Source: Pseudonocardia alaniniphila
Lineage (GTDB): Bacteria > Actinomycetota > Actinomycetes > Mycobacteriales > Pseudonocardiaceae
Length of the DNA stretch: 64,000 nt
Direction: 5' to 3'
Assembly: GCF_022524485.1 (NCBI RefSeq)
Contig: NZ_JAKXMK010000016.1
Span: 62,001-126,000, forward strand
Positions 53,162 through 61,695 of this stretch are shown piece by piece. The notes below the pieces were generated by a model, which saw only the letters and a program-made list of their open reading frames with translations, did no database searches and was not told where the DNA came from. Position 1 is the stretch's first letter. Every line of letters begins with the position of its first letter. A program made the translations under genes and the position numbers.

Positions 53162-53353
53162 CTAGTCGACCAGCTTTATCGCCGCCCGCGGACAGGCGGC
53201 GACGGCCTCTTCGAGCTTCGGGCGCATCGACTCGGGCGGGTTCTCGTCGAGGATGTAGAGGAAGTCGTCCTCCCGCACCTCGAACACCTCCGGGGCGATG
53301 CCCATGCAGACGGCGTTGGACTCACACAGATCGAAGTCGACCACGACCTTCAT
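53162..53353 (-). CDS. 3Fe-4S ferredoxin
   Basis: A 63-residue single-cluster ferredoxin. The cluster cysteines are in CESNAVC (C-x5-C, no fourth central Cys) and CPRAA, the signature of actinobacterial ferredoxins that donate electrons to cytochromes P450. No P450 gene is in the window; the nearest neighbour is the acyl-CoA synthetase. An in-frame start at 53368 would add five residues. Confidence 0.92.
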   Translation of the reverse strand: MKVVVDFDLCESNAVCMGIAPEVFEVREDDFLYILDENPPESMRPKLEEAVAACPRAAIKLVD

Positions 53354-53433
53354 GGACACATCGTGCACCGGTCGCGGGCATACCGATACTCAGGTGACCC
53401 TCACTACCGCGGCCGTTCCGGCCTGATGCCGGG

Positions 53434-53733
53434 TCACCACCGAGAGGGAGCGACCGGCGGAGTCGTCTCAGGGACCGCGGCCTCCGGATCTGACACGGGC
53501 GATTCGGACTGCCGTTTCGGCAGCGACTCGCACGCCAATCCGTCGGCGCCGTCGTCGAGCCGGTGCGGTTCGGCAGGGCCGGAGGCGAGGACGGCCTGGG
53601 CGTCCTCCTGGTAGCTGAAGTCGGTGCAGTCGAGGTTGTCGTACGCCAGCGCGGTGCCGGCCATGCCGGCGACGAGGCTGCCGCTGATCGCGGCGGCGGA
53701 AACTGCGGCGCAGGTACGTCGGGAGAGAGTCAT
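53434..53733 (-). CDS. Secreted excalibur calcium-binding domain protein
   Basis: A 99-residue exported protein. Signal peptide 1-30 (ends GTALAYD). The mature part is an excalibur domain (DNLDCTDFSYQEDAQAVL ... DGADGLACE) with the paired cysteines and the DxDxDG-like loop, followed by a short Pro-rich tail. Extracellular calcium binding is the family proposal. ATG 53733 is preferred over 53847 because it gives a normal signal peptide. Confidence 0.87.
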   Translation of the reverse strand: MTLSRRTCAAVSAAAISGSLVAGMAGTALAYDNLDCTDFSYQEDAQAVLASGPAEPHRLDDGADGLACESLPKRQSESPVSDPEAAVPETTPPVAPSRW

Positions 53734-53931
53734 GAGAGTTGGGGGGTCCTCTCGGTGGATCGGAGGCCGTCGTGGGGGGCGTCGGCCTTTCCGGGTCATC
53801 TCCTCTCGCGCACTGCCTGTTACGGGCCCGCCGACTGGTTGCTCCATTCGGCGGGCGCGCAGCGCCCACGTATGGAGCAGCGGGCCGGGACCTGCAGGCC
53901 CCGGCCCCGCTCGATGCGGACGGGGTTGCGG

Positions 53932-55809
53932 CTACCCGCGGCGGAGTACCGGACGCAGCGCGTCGAGCACCGCGGGGTCGTCGATGGTGGAGGGCACCGG
54001 CTCGTCGTTGCCGTCGGCGATACCCCGCATCGTCTTGCGCAGGATCTTGCCCGAGCGGGTCTTGGGCAGCGCCGCGACCACGGCGACGTCCTTGAGGCTC
54101 GCGACGGCGCCGACCTGGTCGCGCACGAGCTGCACGAGCTCGGCCCGTAGCTGCGCCTCGTCCCGGTCGACGCCGGCCTTGAGCACCACGAACCCGCGTG
54201 GGACCTGGCCCTTCATCGGGTCGGCCACGCCGATCACGGCGCACTCCGCCACGTCCGGATGGGAAGCGAGGACCTCCTCCATCCCGCCGGTGGACAGCCG
54301 GTGCCCGGCCACGTTGATCACGTCGTCGGTGCGGCCCATGACGAAGACGTAGCCGTCCTCGTCGATGCGACCCCCGTCGCCCGTGAGGTAGTAGCCGTCG
54401 AACGCGGACATGTAGGAGGAGACGAACCGCTCGTCGTCGTTCCAGAGGGTCGGCAGCGAGCCAGGGGGCATCGGCAGCTTGACGACGATCGGGCCGTCGG
54501 TGCCCGCCTCGACCGGCTTCCCGGCCTCGTCGAGCACCTGGACGTCCCACCCGGGCAGCGGCTTCGTCGGCGATCCGGGCTTGATCTCCAGCAGTTCGAT
54601 CCCTGCCGGGTTGGCGACGATGGGCCAGCCGGTCTCGGTCTGCCACCAGTGGTCGATCACCGGCACCTCGAGCAGGTCCGACGCCCAGCGCTGGGTCTCG
54701 GGATCGAGCCGCTCACCGGCGAGGAAGAGGTAGCGAAGCGTCGAGAGGTCGTACTTGGCGAGGTGCTCGCCCTTCGGGTCCTCCTTCTTGATCGCGCGGA
54801 ACGCCGTCGGCGCCGTGAACACGCTCTTGACGCCGTGGTCCGCGACGACGCGCCAGAACTGCCCGGCGTCCGGTGTCCCCACCGGTTTGCCCTCGTAGAG
54901 CACCGTGGTGGCCCCCGCCAGGAGCGGCGCGTAGACGATGTAGGAGTGCCCGACGACCCAGCCGACGTCGGACGCCGTGAAGATCGTCTCCCCGGTGTCG
55001 ACGTCGTAGACGTTCGGCATCGTCCAGCACATCGCCACCGCGTGGCCTCCGCTGTCGCGGACCACGCCCTTGGGCTTCCCGGTCGTGCCTGACGTGTAGA
55101 GGATGTAGAGCGGGTCCGTCGCGGCCACAGGCACACAGTCGGCAGGGGTGGCCGATTGCATCGCCTCGGCCCAGTCCACGTCGTTCTCGCCCATCGCCGC
55201 CTCGGCCTGCGGGCGCTGCAGGATCACGCAGTGGGAGGGCTTGTTGACGGCCAACTCGATCGCCCTGTCCAGCAGGGGCTTGTACTCGATCACGCGCTTG
55301 CCCTCGATGCCGCAGGACGCCGAGACGATCACCGACGGTGTGGCGTCGTCGATGCGCACGGCGAGCTCCCGCGGCGCGAACCCGCCGAACACCACGGAGT
55401 GCACCGCGCCGATCCGGGCGCACGCGAGCATGGCCACGGCGGCCTCGGGCACCATCGGCATGTAGATCACCACGCGGTCCCCGTGCCCGACGCCGAGGCC
55501 CGCGAGCACCCCGGCGAAGCGTGCGACCTCGTCGCGCAGTTGCTCGTAGGTGTAGGTGCGGGTCGTGCCGGTCACGGGGGAGTCGTAGATCAGCGCAGGC
55601 TGCGCGCCGCGCCCGGCCTCCACATGCCGGTCGAGCGCGTTGTGGCACACGTTGAGCTCCCCGTCGGGGAACCACCGGTAGAACGGCGGCCGCGAGTCGT
55701 CGAGCGCTCGTGTCGGCGGTTTGTGCCAGTCGATCGCCTGCGCCGCCCGGAGCCAGAACGCCTCCGGGTCGTCGGTGCTGGCGCGGAAGATGTCCTCGTA
55801 CTCGCCCAC
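53932..55809 (-). CDS. prpE: Propionyl/acetyl-CoA synthetase (PrpE-like)
   Basis: AMP-forming short-chain acyl-CoA synthetase of 625 residues. Motifs: YTSGTTGKPKGVVRDSGGH, WWQTETGWPI, GDGGRIDEDGY and PKTRSGKILRKTMR with the acetylation-controlled Lys. The N-terminal DPEAFWLRAAQAIDW and RDSGGH segments favour propionyl-CoA synthetase (PrpE/ACSS3) over acetyl-CoA synthetase. GTG start with AAGGAGG 6 nt upstream. Divergent from the SGNH hydrolase gene. Confidence 0.88.
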   Translation of the reverse strand: MGEYEDIFRASTDDPEAFWLRAAQAIDWHKPPTRALDDSRPPFYRWFPDGELNVCHNALDRHVEAGRGAQPALIYDSPVTGTTRTYTYEQLRDEVARFAGVLAGLGVGHGDRVVIYMPMVPEAAVAMLACARIGAVHSVVFGGFAPRELAVRIDDATPSVIVSASCGIEGKRVIEYKPLLDRAIELAVNKPSHCVILQRPQAEAAMGENDVDWAEAMQSATPADCVPVAATDPLYILYTSGTTGKPKGVVRDSGGHAVAMCWTMPNVYDVDTGETIFTASDVGWVVGHSYIVYAPLLAGATTVLYEGKPVGTPDAGQFWRVVADHGVKSVFTAPTAFRAIKKEDPKGEHLAKYDLSTLRYLFLAGERLDPETQRWASDLLEVPVIDHWWQTETGWPIVANPAGIELLEIKPGSPTKPLPGWDVQVLDEAGKPVEAGTDGPIVVKLPMPPGSLPTLWNDDERFVSSYMSAFDGYYLTGDGGRIDEDGYVFVMGRTDDVINVAGHRLSTGGMEEVLASHPDVAECAVIGVADPMKGQVPRGFVVLKAGVDRDEAQLRAELVQLVRDQVGAVASLKDVAVVAALPKTRSGKILRKTMRGIADGNDEPVPSTIDDPAVLDALRPVLRRG

Positions 55810-56231
55810 GACTGGCCTCCTTGCCCTGCGGCCCCTGGTCGGTCACGGGCCCGAATCCCGGCGGCCCGGGCCCGGGGGCCGGTCGTGACAGTAAGCGCTG
55901 ACGGGTGACGTCGGCAGGCCCACTGCGCCACGTGCCCTATCTCCACCTGTTCGGGTGGAGAGGCGCACGGGTTTCCCCGGTCGTGTCCGGCGGCGGCGGG
56001 CACCGATCGACGCTACGTGCAGTCACCACCCGATCGGCCGACTCCCGGAAGGGGCACGCGCTCGTTCCACTCCGTGTGACGGGTCGCTTACTACCCGTTC
56101 GTGCGGCGCGTCCTGTAGCGAAACGGCGGGGGCGGGAGATGAAGATTCTGCGAGAGGTTCGGCAGACGTCGGGGCGTCATGCCGCACCTTCGGTTCGGTT
56201 TCGTGCTGCAGGCGGACGGGGGAGCAGGCCG
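55810..56231. other. Divergent intergenic region, no gene seen
   Basis: The 422 bp between prpE and the SGNH hydrolase gene hold both promoters. A reading frame continuous with the hydrolase extends through it to 55905, but its translation is Arg/Gly-rich without a domain, so it is treated as non-coding. Confidence 0.5.
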
Positions 56232-57560
56232 ATGTGGTTCGGACGCCGCTTGCTCGCCCTTCGAGGGCCGGGACCGCGCTGGAATCGTCACGCTCCGTCG
56301 GGCCTCGCGATCGCCGTGGCCGTCGTCCTGGCCGTCGGGCTCACCGTGGGCACGACCGGGGCGGGAGGAGCCGCTGCCGACGTCCGGCCCCTCCGGCCGC
56401 AGGACGCCTGCTCGTCACCGACCTGGGTCACCGCCTGGCAGACGGCTGCGCAGCCCGCGCCCGGCAACCCCGGCCTCGCCGGCACCACCCTTCGCATGAT
56501 CGTGCGCCCGCAGGTCTCCGGGTCCGAGGCCCGCATCCGGCTCTCCAACGCCTACGGCGCCGTGCCGCTGACCGTCGGCGCGGTGTCGGCCGCGCGCTCC
56601 GACGGACGGGCGGGCCTGTTGCCGGGCAGCGTCGAGCCCGTGGCGTTCGGCGGGAAGACGTCGGTCGTGATCCCGCCCGGTGCCGAGGTGGAGAGCGACC
56701 AGGTGCCGCTCGAGGTCGAGGCAGGCGACCCCTTGGCCGTCAGCATGTTCCTGCCCGCTGCCCCGCCCGTCATGACGCAGCATTCGGTGGCGCTGCAGAC
56801 GTCCTACATCTCCCGCAAGGGCGACTGGACGTTCGGCGACGCATCCGCCTTCCCCACGCGGATCCTCTCGTGGCTCGTGCTCACCGGCGTGGACGTGCTG
56901 GCGCCCCGCCCGGTCAACGCGGTGGTCGCGATGGGCGACTCGATCACCGACGGCGTCGGCAGCGCCCCCGACCTCGACGAGCGCTGGCCCGACGCCCTGT
57001 CGGCCGGGCTCGCCACGGCGGGCGGCACCAACGTCATGTCCGTGCTCAACGCCGGGATCGCCCGCAACCGGCTCCTCAACGACGACACCGTCGGCGGCGG
57101 GGACTCCCCGCTCACCCGGTTCGAACGCGACGTCGAGGGCGCTACCGGGGCCACCGACGTCGTCCTGCACATCGGCACCAACGACGTGGCCGCCCGCCGC
57201 CCCGCGGCCGAGATCATCAAGGGCCTGCAGAAGTTCGCCGAGCGCGCGAGGAACGCAGGCAAGCGGGTGTACCTCACGACGATCACCCCGTCCGGCGCCG
57301 GTGCCCACGGCACCGCTTCAGCCGTCGCGAACCGGGCTGCCGTCAACGCCTGGGTGCGGGTGCACGGGCGGGAGTACGCCGACGGCGTTTTCGACTTCGC
57401 CGCCACGGTCGCCGATCCGGCGCGCCCCACCCGCCTCGCCCCCGAGTTCGACGCCGGGGACGGTCTGCATCTCTCGCCTGCCGGGTACCGCGCGCTGGCG
57501 GAATCGGTGGACCGGGACCTGCTCACCGGCAGCCCCTGCCTCACCCCTGACCGCGACTGA
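56232..57560 (+). CDS. Secreted SGNH/GDSL-family hydrolase
   Basis: A 442-residue exported hydrolase. N-terminal signal/anchor helix (about 20-45), then a beta-domain (about 60-220), then the SGNH domain with GDSITDG (nucleophile Ser, block I), HIGTNDVA (block III) and the Asp/His dyad in DGLHLSPAGY. It likely deacylates carbohydrate esters or lipids outside the cell. ATG 56232 follows GGGGGAG; an earlier ATG at 56139 lacks spacing for a ribosome site. Confidence 0.88.
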   Translation: MWFGRRLLALRGPGPRWNRHAPSGLAIAVAVVLAVGLTVGTTGAGGAAADVRPLRPQDACSSPTWVTAWQTAAQPAPGNPGLAGTTLRMIVRPQVSGSEARIRLSNAYGAVPLTVGAVSAARSDGRAGLLPGSVEPVAFGGKTSVVIPPGAEVESDQVPLEVEAGDPLAVSMFLPAAPPVMTQHSVALQTSYISRKGDWTFGDASAFPTRILSWLVLTGVDVLAPRPVNAVVAMGDSITDGVGSAPDLDERWPDALSAGLATAGGTNVMSVLNAGIARNRLLNDDTVGGGDSPLTRFERDVEGATGATDVVLHIGTNDVAARRPAAEIIKGLQKFAERARNAGKRVYLTTITPSGAGAHGTASAVANRAAVNAWVRVHGREYADGVFDFAATVADPARPTRLAPEFDAGDGLHLSPAGYRALAESVDRDLLTGSPCLTPDRD

Positions 57561-57568
57561 GCGCTCCG

Positions 57569-57973
57569 CTACCGCAGCCCGAACCAGCCTCGTCCGCGCC
57601 GCGTGCGGTTCTCGTCGCCGTCCTCGTCCTCGTCGGTCACGACGGGGAGCGGCCCGGTGGCCGTGTCCTCCCGGTTCAGCCGCTCGATCACCCAGTCCAC
57701 GGCCAAGGCGCCGGGCGAGACACCGCGGTCTGCGGCGATGCGTCTCAACTGCTCGATCCGCAAGGCGGGCAGCCGGAGCTGGAAGACCTGAGCGGACCCG
57801 AAGCGGCCGGTCAGTTCGGTGGAACCCTGGCCGTCGCCGGAGAGTGCGGCGAGGTACGAGCTGAGCTCCCCGTCCTCGACGACGGGATCATCCGGCTGTT
57901 TCGCGACCGGGTTTCTCCCGCTGGGAGCCGGGGCGCGATGGCGCGAGCGGGAGCGATCGCGGGGCGGAGGCAT
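57569..57973 (-). CDS. Putative ribbon-helix-helix DNA-binding protein
   Basis: A 134-residue protein with basic/proline-rich N-terminus and an acidic C-terminus. The central part, VFQLRLPALRIEQLRRIAADRGVSPGALAVDWVIERL in outline (about residues 62-98), has the strand-helix-turn-helix pattern of CopG/Arc-type DNA-binding domains. No toxin gene is adjacent. Assignment is by pattern only. Confidence 0.6.
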   Translation of the reverse strand: MPPPRDRSRSRHRAPAPSGRNPVAKQPDDPVVEDGELSSYLAALSGDGQGSTELTGRFGSAQVFQLRLPALRIEQLRRIAADRGVSPGALAVDWVIERLNREDTATGPLPVVTDEDEDGDENRTRRGRGWFGLR

Positions 57974-58059
57974 GCGCGGAGCCTACGGCCGGGGGATGGC
58001 CGAAGATCGCCGAGCACGCGCTACGGCCTGCGGACCCGCTCCGGGATGGTCTGCGCGGT

Positions 58060-58281
58060 TCAGTCGACGAGGTCGTAGCCGGCCTCGGTGACGGCCGCCG
58101 CGATCTCGTGACGGGCGACCTCGCGGTCCGCGAGCACCGTGACGGCCCCGCTCTCCAGGCTGACCTCGACGGCGTCGACGCCGTGGATCTCGCTGATCTC
58201 CTCCGTGACGGACATCACGCAGTGCTGGCAAGTCATCCCGGCGACGGTGACCTGGGTGCGGAACGGTGCCTCGACGGACAT
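58060..58281 (-). CDS. Copper chaperone CopZ-like HMA-domain protein
   Basis: A 73-residue single heavy-metal-associated domain. The metal-binding motif GMTCQHC sits at about residues 15-21, and the length matches CopZ. ATG 58281 follows GAGGAGG. No P-type copper ATPase or CsoR gene is in the window, so the partner must lie elsewhere. Confidence 0.92.
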   Translation of the reverse strand: MSVEAPFRTQVTVAGMTCQHCVMSVTEEISEIHGVDAVEVSLESGAVTVLADREVARHEIAAAVTEAGYDLVD

Positions 58282-58529
58282 GCAGGGCCTCCTCGGATGT
58301 GGGTCGAATGGTGGCAGAACCGGCATCCGGTTCCCGCCCGGCCCACGCCGTTCACGATTCCAGTGGTGACAATACGGCCAGGGGGTAAGTAAGCGTGGCG
58401 ACGCTCGCGACTCTCCTGTGTTCGCTCCGTCACGGTCGAGTCGGATCTTCTCCCGCTAAGAGGGGGTGCGTCGCGGAAGGGCGGTAGGTAACGTGCCGGT
58501 CACGGCCACGGGGGTGGCTACGGGGCGTT

Positions 58530-58557
58530 CCGGCGCGGGGTGGGGTACCCGCGCCGG
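58530..58557. other. Strong hairpin in the copZ / 58649 intergenic region
   Basis: CCGGCGCGGG and CCCGCGCCGG form a perfect 10-bp stem with an 8-nt loop; a second one, GCGGAC-GGCGCT-GTCCGC, follows near 58577. No T tract. They lie in the 367-bp divergent gap, in the presumed leader of the 58649 gene; nothing else is seen in this gap. Confidence 0.45.
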
Positions 58558-58648
58558 GTAAGGCGACCGAGTTCTGCGGACGGCGCTGTCCGCGGTTGCG
58601 CGCCCCCGATCGGTCGAGGCCTGGTGGCGACCGCACGGGGAGGCGTCG

Positions 58649-58885
58649 ATGAGTGGTATCGGAAGTGCACGGCGGGAGATCGGTGAGGAACGGATGGCAC
58701 CGGGGGGCGCCATCCCGAGTCAGCGCACGGCTGCGGACGCCTATCGCGTCTCCGACGACCAGCTCCACCGCGCGAGGCTGGTGGTCGCGCGCAACTCCGC
58801 CGACTCCGACGACCTCCGGCAGTTGCTCGACATGCTCGGCTTGATCTCCGCCAACCCCGACCAGCCACCACCCGTCACCCGCTGA
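58649..58885 (+). CDS. Small hypothetical protein
   Basis: A 78-residue protein, N-terminus polar, C-terminal half helical (DDQLHRARLVVARNSADSDDLRQLLDMLGL in outline). GGGGAGG precedes the ATG with good spacing. Small proteins with this DDLRQLLDMLGL-type ending look conserved among actinomycetes, but no function is known to me. Confidence 0.6.
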   Translation: MSGIGSARREIGEERMAPGGAIPSQRTAADAYRVSDDQLHRARLVVARNSADSDDLRQLLDMLGLISANPDQPPPVTR

Positions 58886-59031
58886 TGGCCCGCCGGCTCG
58901 GCCGTGACCTGCGGTCGAGCCGGTCCGGCTCGATAGGTACCCCCGGGTGTGGGGCCCTTCAGACCCTGTCATATGCTTATGCGGCTCCCAACGGACAGCC
59001 GTTGCGGGCGGGGACTGCCCTGGTGGTCCAA

Positions 59032-59104
59032 GCCCCCATCGTCTAGCGGCCTAGGACTCCGCCCTTTCAAGGCGGCAGCGCGGGTTCGAATCCCGTTGGG
59101 GGTA
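59032..59104 (+). tRNA. tRNA-Glu (UUC)
   Basis: A 73-nt cloverleaf: acceptor GCCCCCA / TGGGGGT, anticodon loop CTTTCAA with TTC, T-loop GGTTCGAATCC. CCA is not encoded. First of a three-tRNA cluster. Confidence 0.95.
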
Positions 59105-59141
59105 CGTTTCACCGGCACGACCGTACGATGCAGTACAGCAA

Positions 59142-59215
59142 GGCCCAGTGGCGCAGTTGGTTAGCGCGTCGCCCTGTCACGGCGAAGGTCGCGGGTTCGA
59201 GTCCCGTCTGGGTCG
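59142..59215 (+). tRNA. tRNA-Asp (GUC)
   Basis: A 74-nt cloverleaf: acceptor GGCCCAG / CTGGGTC, anticodon loop CTGTCAC with GTC, T-loop GGTTCGAGTCC, discriminator G typical of tRNA-Asp. 37 bp after tRNA-Glu. Confidence 0.95.
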
Positions 59216-59242
59216 CTCCACCTTCCGGCACACCGCCGGTTC

Positions 59243-59316
59243 GGCCAGGTAGCTCAGTTGGTACGAGCGACCGCCTGAAAAGCGGTAGGTCGGCGGTTCG
59301 ACCCCGCCCCTGGCCA
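59243..59316 (+). tRNA. tRNA-Phe (GAA)
   Basis: A 74-nt cloverleaf: acceptor GGCCAGG / CCTGGCC, anticodon loop CTGAAAA with GAA, T-loop GGTTCGACCCC, discriminator A. 27 bp after tRNA-Asp. Confidence 0.95.
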
Positions 59317-59568
59317 CAACTTCTGCAGCGCTCGGCATCACGAGCTTTCCTGCTCCGTGGCAGCACGCCAGGTATCCTGGCCTGGCCATGTCTCGTTCGG
59401 CCTGCCGGAAAGGCTGGGAGCGCGGCCCCCTGGATGTATACGCGGCGTGTGTCGCTGCCCGCCTTGTCGCGGCAGCTCACCGCTCGGCGGGTGGATCAGT
59501 TCGCCCGGGCCGCTGACGTAGGGTTGTCATCCGGCTACCATCCGTCGGGGGATGGGGGGCATGCGAAC

Positions 59569-60951
59569 GTGACGACAGCCCGCTCGAAAGGGTTCTCGGG
59601 AATGCGACTGCCACGGCGCGGCCCTGCGGGCCTCACCCGTTGGGGCGTGTGGTCGCTACCCGCACCGGTACTCACCGTGATCCTGCTCGTCGAGCTGGTG
59701 GCTGTCGGCACACTCGTCATGAGCCTGCGCCACGGCATCGGCGATCTCCCGCACTCGTGGGCGCTCATCCTCGCCGTGCTGACCGCGGCCGGCATCGTCA
59801 GCACCGAGGCCTCGCTGGGCGTCGAGCGCGTAAGACGCCAGTCGGACGAGGGGCCGCACATCGACCTGAGCTCGGTCTGGACGTTCGCGGCTGCCGCGCT
59901 GCTTCCGGCGCCGCTGGCCGTGGCCGTGGCGCTCGTGCTCTGCCTGCACATCTACGCACGCGTGTGGCGCCGCTCGGGCGTGCCACCCCACCGGGCCCTC
60001 TTCAGCACGGCCACCGTCGTGCTCGCCGTGCAGGCCGCCGCGGCCGTGATGGCGCTGAGCGAGCCCACCGTTCTCTTCCGCACCGTCGGTGGCCTGCTGA
60101 CGGTGCTGCTCGCCCTGGTGGTGTACGCAGCAGTCAACATGACCCTGGTCGTCGCGGTGATCGTGTTGTGCGGCCCGAACCGCCGTTTCTCCACGTTCCT
60201 GCAGACGCTCTGTCACGGTGACGACGCCGTCCTGGAGTTCGCCACGCTCTCCATGGGGGCGCTCGCCGCGTGCGCGATGGCGTCCTTCGGACCTGGGTAC
60301 GCGGTGCTGGTGCTTCCCCCGCTGATCGTGCTCCACCGCACCGTCCTCGTGCGCCAGCTCGAGGAGGCCGCCAGCACCGACGGCAAGACGGGGCTGCTCA
60401 ACGCCGCCGCCTGGCACGACCAGGCCAGCCGGGTGCTGCGCCGCGTCGAACGCTCGGGCGGGCACGCCACCGTGCTGGTGCTGGACCTCGACCACTTCAA
60501 GCACGTCAACGACCGGTACGGACACCTCGTGGGCGACCAGGTGCTCGCCACCGTCGCGGCTGCGGTGCGCAGCGAGGTGCGTGACGACGACATCGTCGGG
60601 CGCTTCGGGGGCGAGGAGTTCGTCGTCCTCCTGCCCGGTCTCGACGGTGACGACGGGCACCCCGGGGCGGAGGCGGTGGCGGAGCGCATCCGCCGGAGGA
60701 TCAGGGCGCTGCGGGTCGACCTCGCCGACCCGGTGGGGCAGGCGGTGATCGACCATCTCAGCGTCTCCATCGGCGGCGCGATGATGCCGGCCGACGGCAA
60801 CGAGCTGGGGCGTCTGCTCGAGGTGGCCGATGCCGCGATGTACTGCGCGAAGCATGCCGGTCGCAACACCGTGCGGATGGGGCTCTCCGCCGTGCCGAGC
60901 GCACCGGGAGGGGCTCGCACAGCGCGGCCCGCGCCGTATCGCCGCCCCTGA
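59569..60951 (+). CDS. Membrane-bound diguanylate cyclase (GGDEF)
   Basis: About 460 residues. Six to seven N-terminal membrane helices (about 30-270) form an unnamed sensor region, followed by a GGDEF domain (about 285-445). The active-site loop is GGEEF and the product-inhibition I-site RxxD (RDDD) is five residues before it, so an active, feedback-inhibited c-di-GMP synthase is expected. DLDHFKHVNDRYGH is the GTP/metal segment. Start: GTG 59569 (after a GGGGGG tract) or ATG 59602. The frame runs back through the tRNAs, which is not coding. No EAL domain. Confidence 0.9.
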   Translation: MTTARSKGFSGMRLPRRGPAGLTRWGVWSLPAPVLTVILLVELVAVGTLVMSLRHGIGDLPHSWALILAVLTAAGIVSTEASLGVERVRRQSDEGPHIDLSSVWTFAAAALLPAPLAVAVALVLCLHIYARVWRRSGVPPHRALFSTATVVLAVQAAAAVMALSEPTVLFRTVGGLLTVLLALVVYAAVNMTLVVAVIVLCGPNRRFSTFLQTLCHGDDAVLEFATLSMGALAACAMASFGPGYAVLVLPPLIVLHRTVLVRQLEEAASTDGKTGLLNAAAWHDQASRVLRRVERSGGHATVLVLDLDHFKHVNDRYGHLVGDQVLATVAAAVRSEVRDDDIVGRFGGEEFVVLLPGLDGDDGHPGAEAVAERIRRRIRALRVDLADPVGQAVIDHLSVSIGGAMMPADGNELGRLLEVADAAMYCAKHAGRNTVRMGLSAVPSAPGGARTARPAPYRRP

Positions 60952-61053
60952 CCACCGGGGCTTGCGGCGGCGCGGCCCGGTGCCCGTCGGCCCGCCGTGG
61001 GACGATCAGGCGGTTTGTGGCCGCTAGTGCTCGCGCCCGCCGAGGAATTCGAC

Positions 61054-61674
61054 ATGTCCGCACACCCGATGGATGACACGGCTCCGGCCCGCAGAGCCGG
61101 CCGCCGTCCCGTCACCACGCGGTCCGAGATCGAACACATCGCGCTTGAGCTCTTCAGCGAACGCGGCTTCGACACCACCACGGTGGACGACATCGCCAAT
61201 GCCGCGGGCATCGGGCGTCGCACCGTCTTCCGCTACTACCGCTCGAAGAACGACATTCCATGGGGTGCGTTCGACGAAGAGCTCGAACGGATGCGCCGGA
61301 CCTTCGCTGCGCTTCCCGCGGACCTGCCGATAATGGCCGGAGTCCGGCGCGCGGTCCTCGACTTCAACGAGGTGCATCCGGAGGAGCAACCGTGGCACAG
61401 GCGGCGGTTGCGGCTGATCCTCGACACACCTGCGCTCCAGGCCCATTCGACACTGCGCTACGCGAAATGGCGTCGGGTGGTGGCGGAGTACGCCGCGTCG
61501 CGACTCGGCCTGTCGCCTGACGATCTCGTGCCGCAGACGATCGGGCACGCCAGCCTGGGCGTGGCGCTGGCCGCCTACGAGCGCTGGCTCACCGAGGGCG
61601 GCAACCTGCACGAGTTGCTCGAGGTGGTCTTCCGCGCGCTGGAGAGCGGCCTGGTGCCGGAGCCGGCCCGGTAG
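61054..61674 (+). CDS. TetR-family regulator, MftR-like
   Basis: A 206-residue TetR/AcrR regulator. The helix-turn-helix region (about 15-65) reads RAGRRPVTTRSEIEHIALEL and then TTVDDIANAAGIGRRTVFRYYRSKNDIPWGAFDEEL in outline. The GRRP..TTR start and SKNDIPWG are characteristic of MftR, the mycofactocin-system repressor. No mftA-F genes adjoin it in this window. GAGGA lies 7 nt before the ATG at 61054. Confidence 0.85.
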   Translation: MSAHPMDDTAPARRAGRRPVTTRSEIEHIALELFSERGFDTTTVDDIANAAGIGRRTVFRYYRSKNDIPWGAFDEELERMRRTFAALPADLPIMAGVRRAVLDFNEVHPEEQPWHRRRLRLILDTPALQAHSTLRYAKWRRVVAEYAASRLGLSPDDLVPQTIGHASLGVALAAYERWLTEGGNLHELLEVVFRALESGLVPEPAR

Positions 61675-61695
61675 CGGGGCCGGCCCCGGGTCGGC

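Noticed and set aside
59128..59568. Upstream extension of the diguanylate cyclase frame through tRNA-Asp and tRNA-Phe
   Set aside because: Would make tRNA sequence coding; the protein starts at 59569 or 59602.
60951..61053. Possible mftA-like precursor peptide beside the MftR-like gene
   Set aside because: No short frame ending in a Val-Tyr pair with a preceding Cys-Gly was found in this gap.
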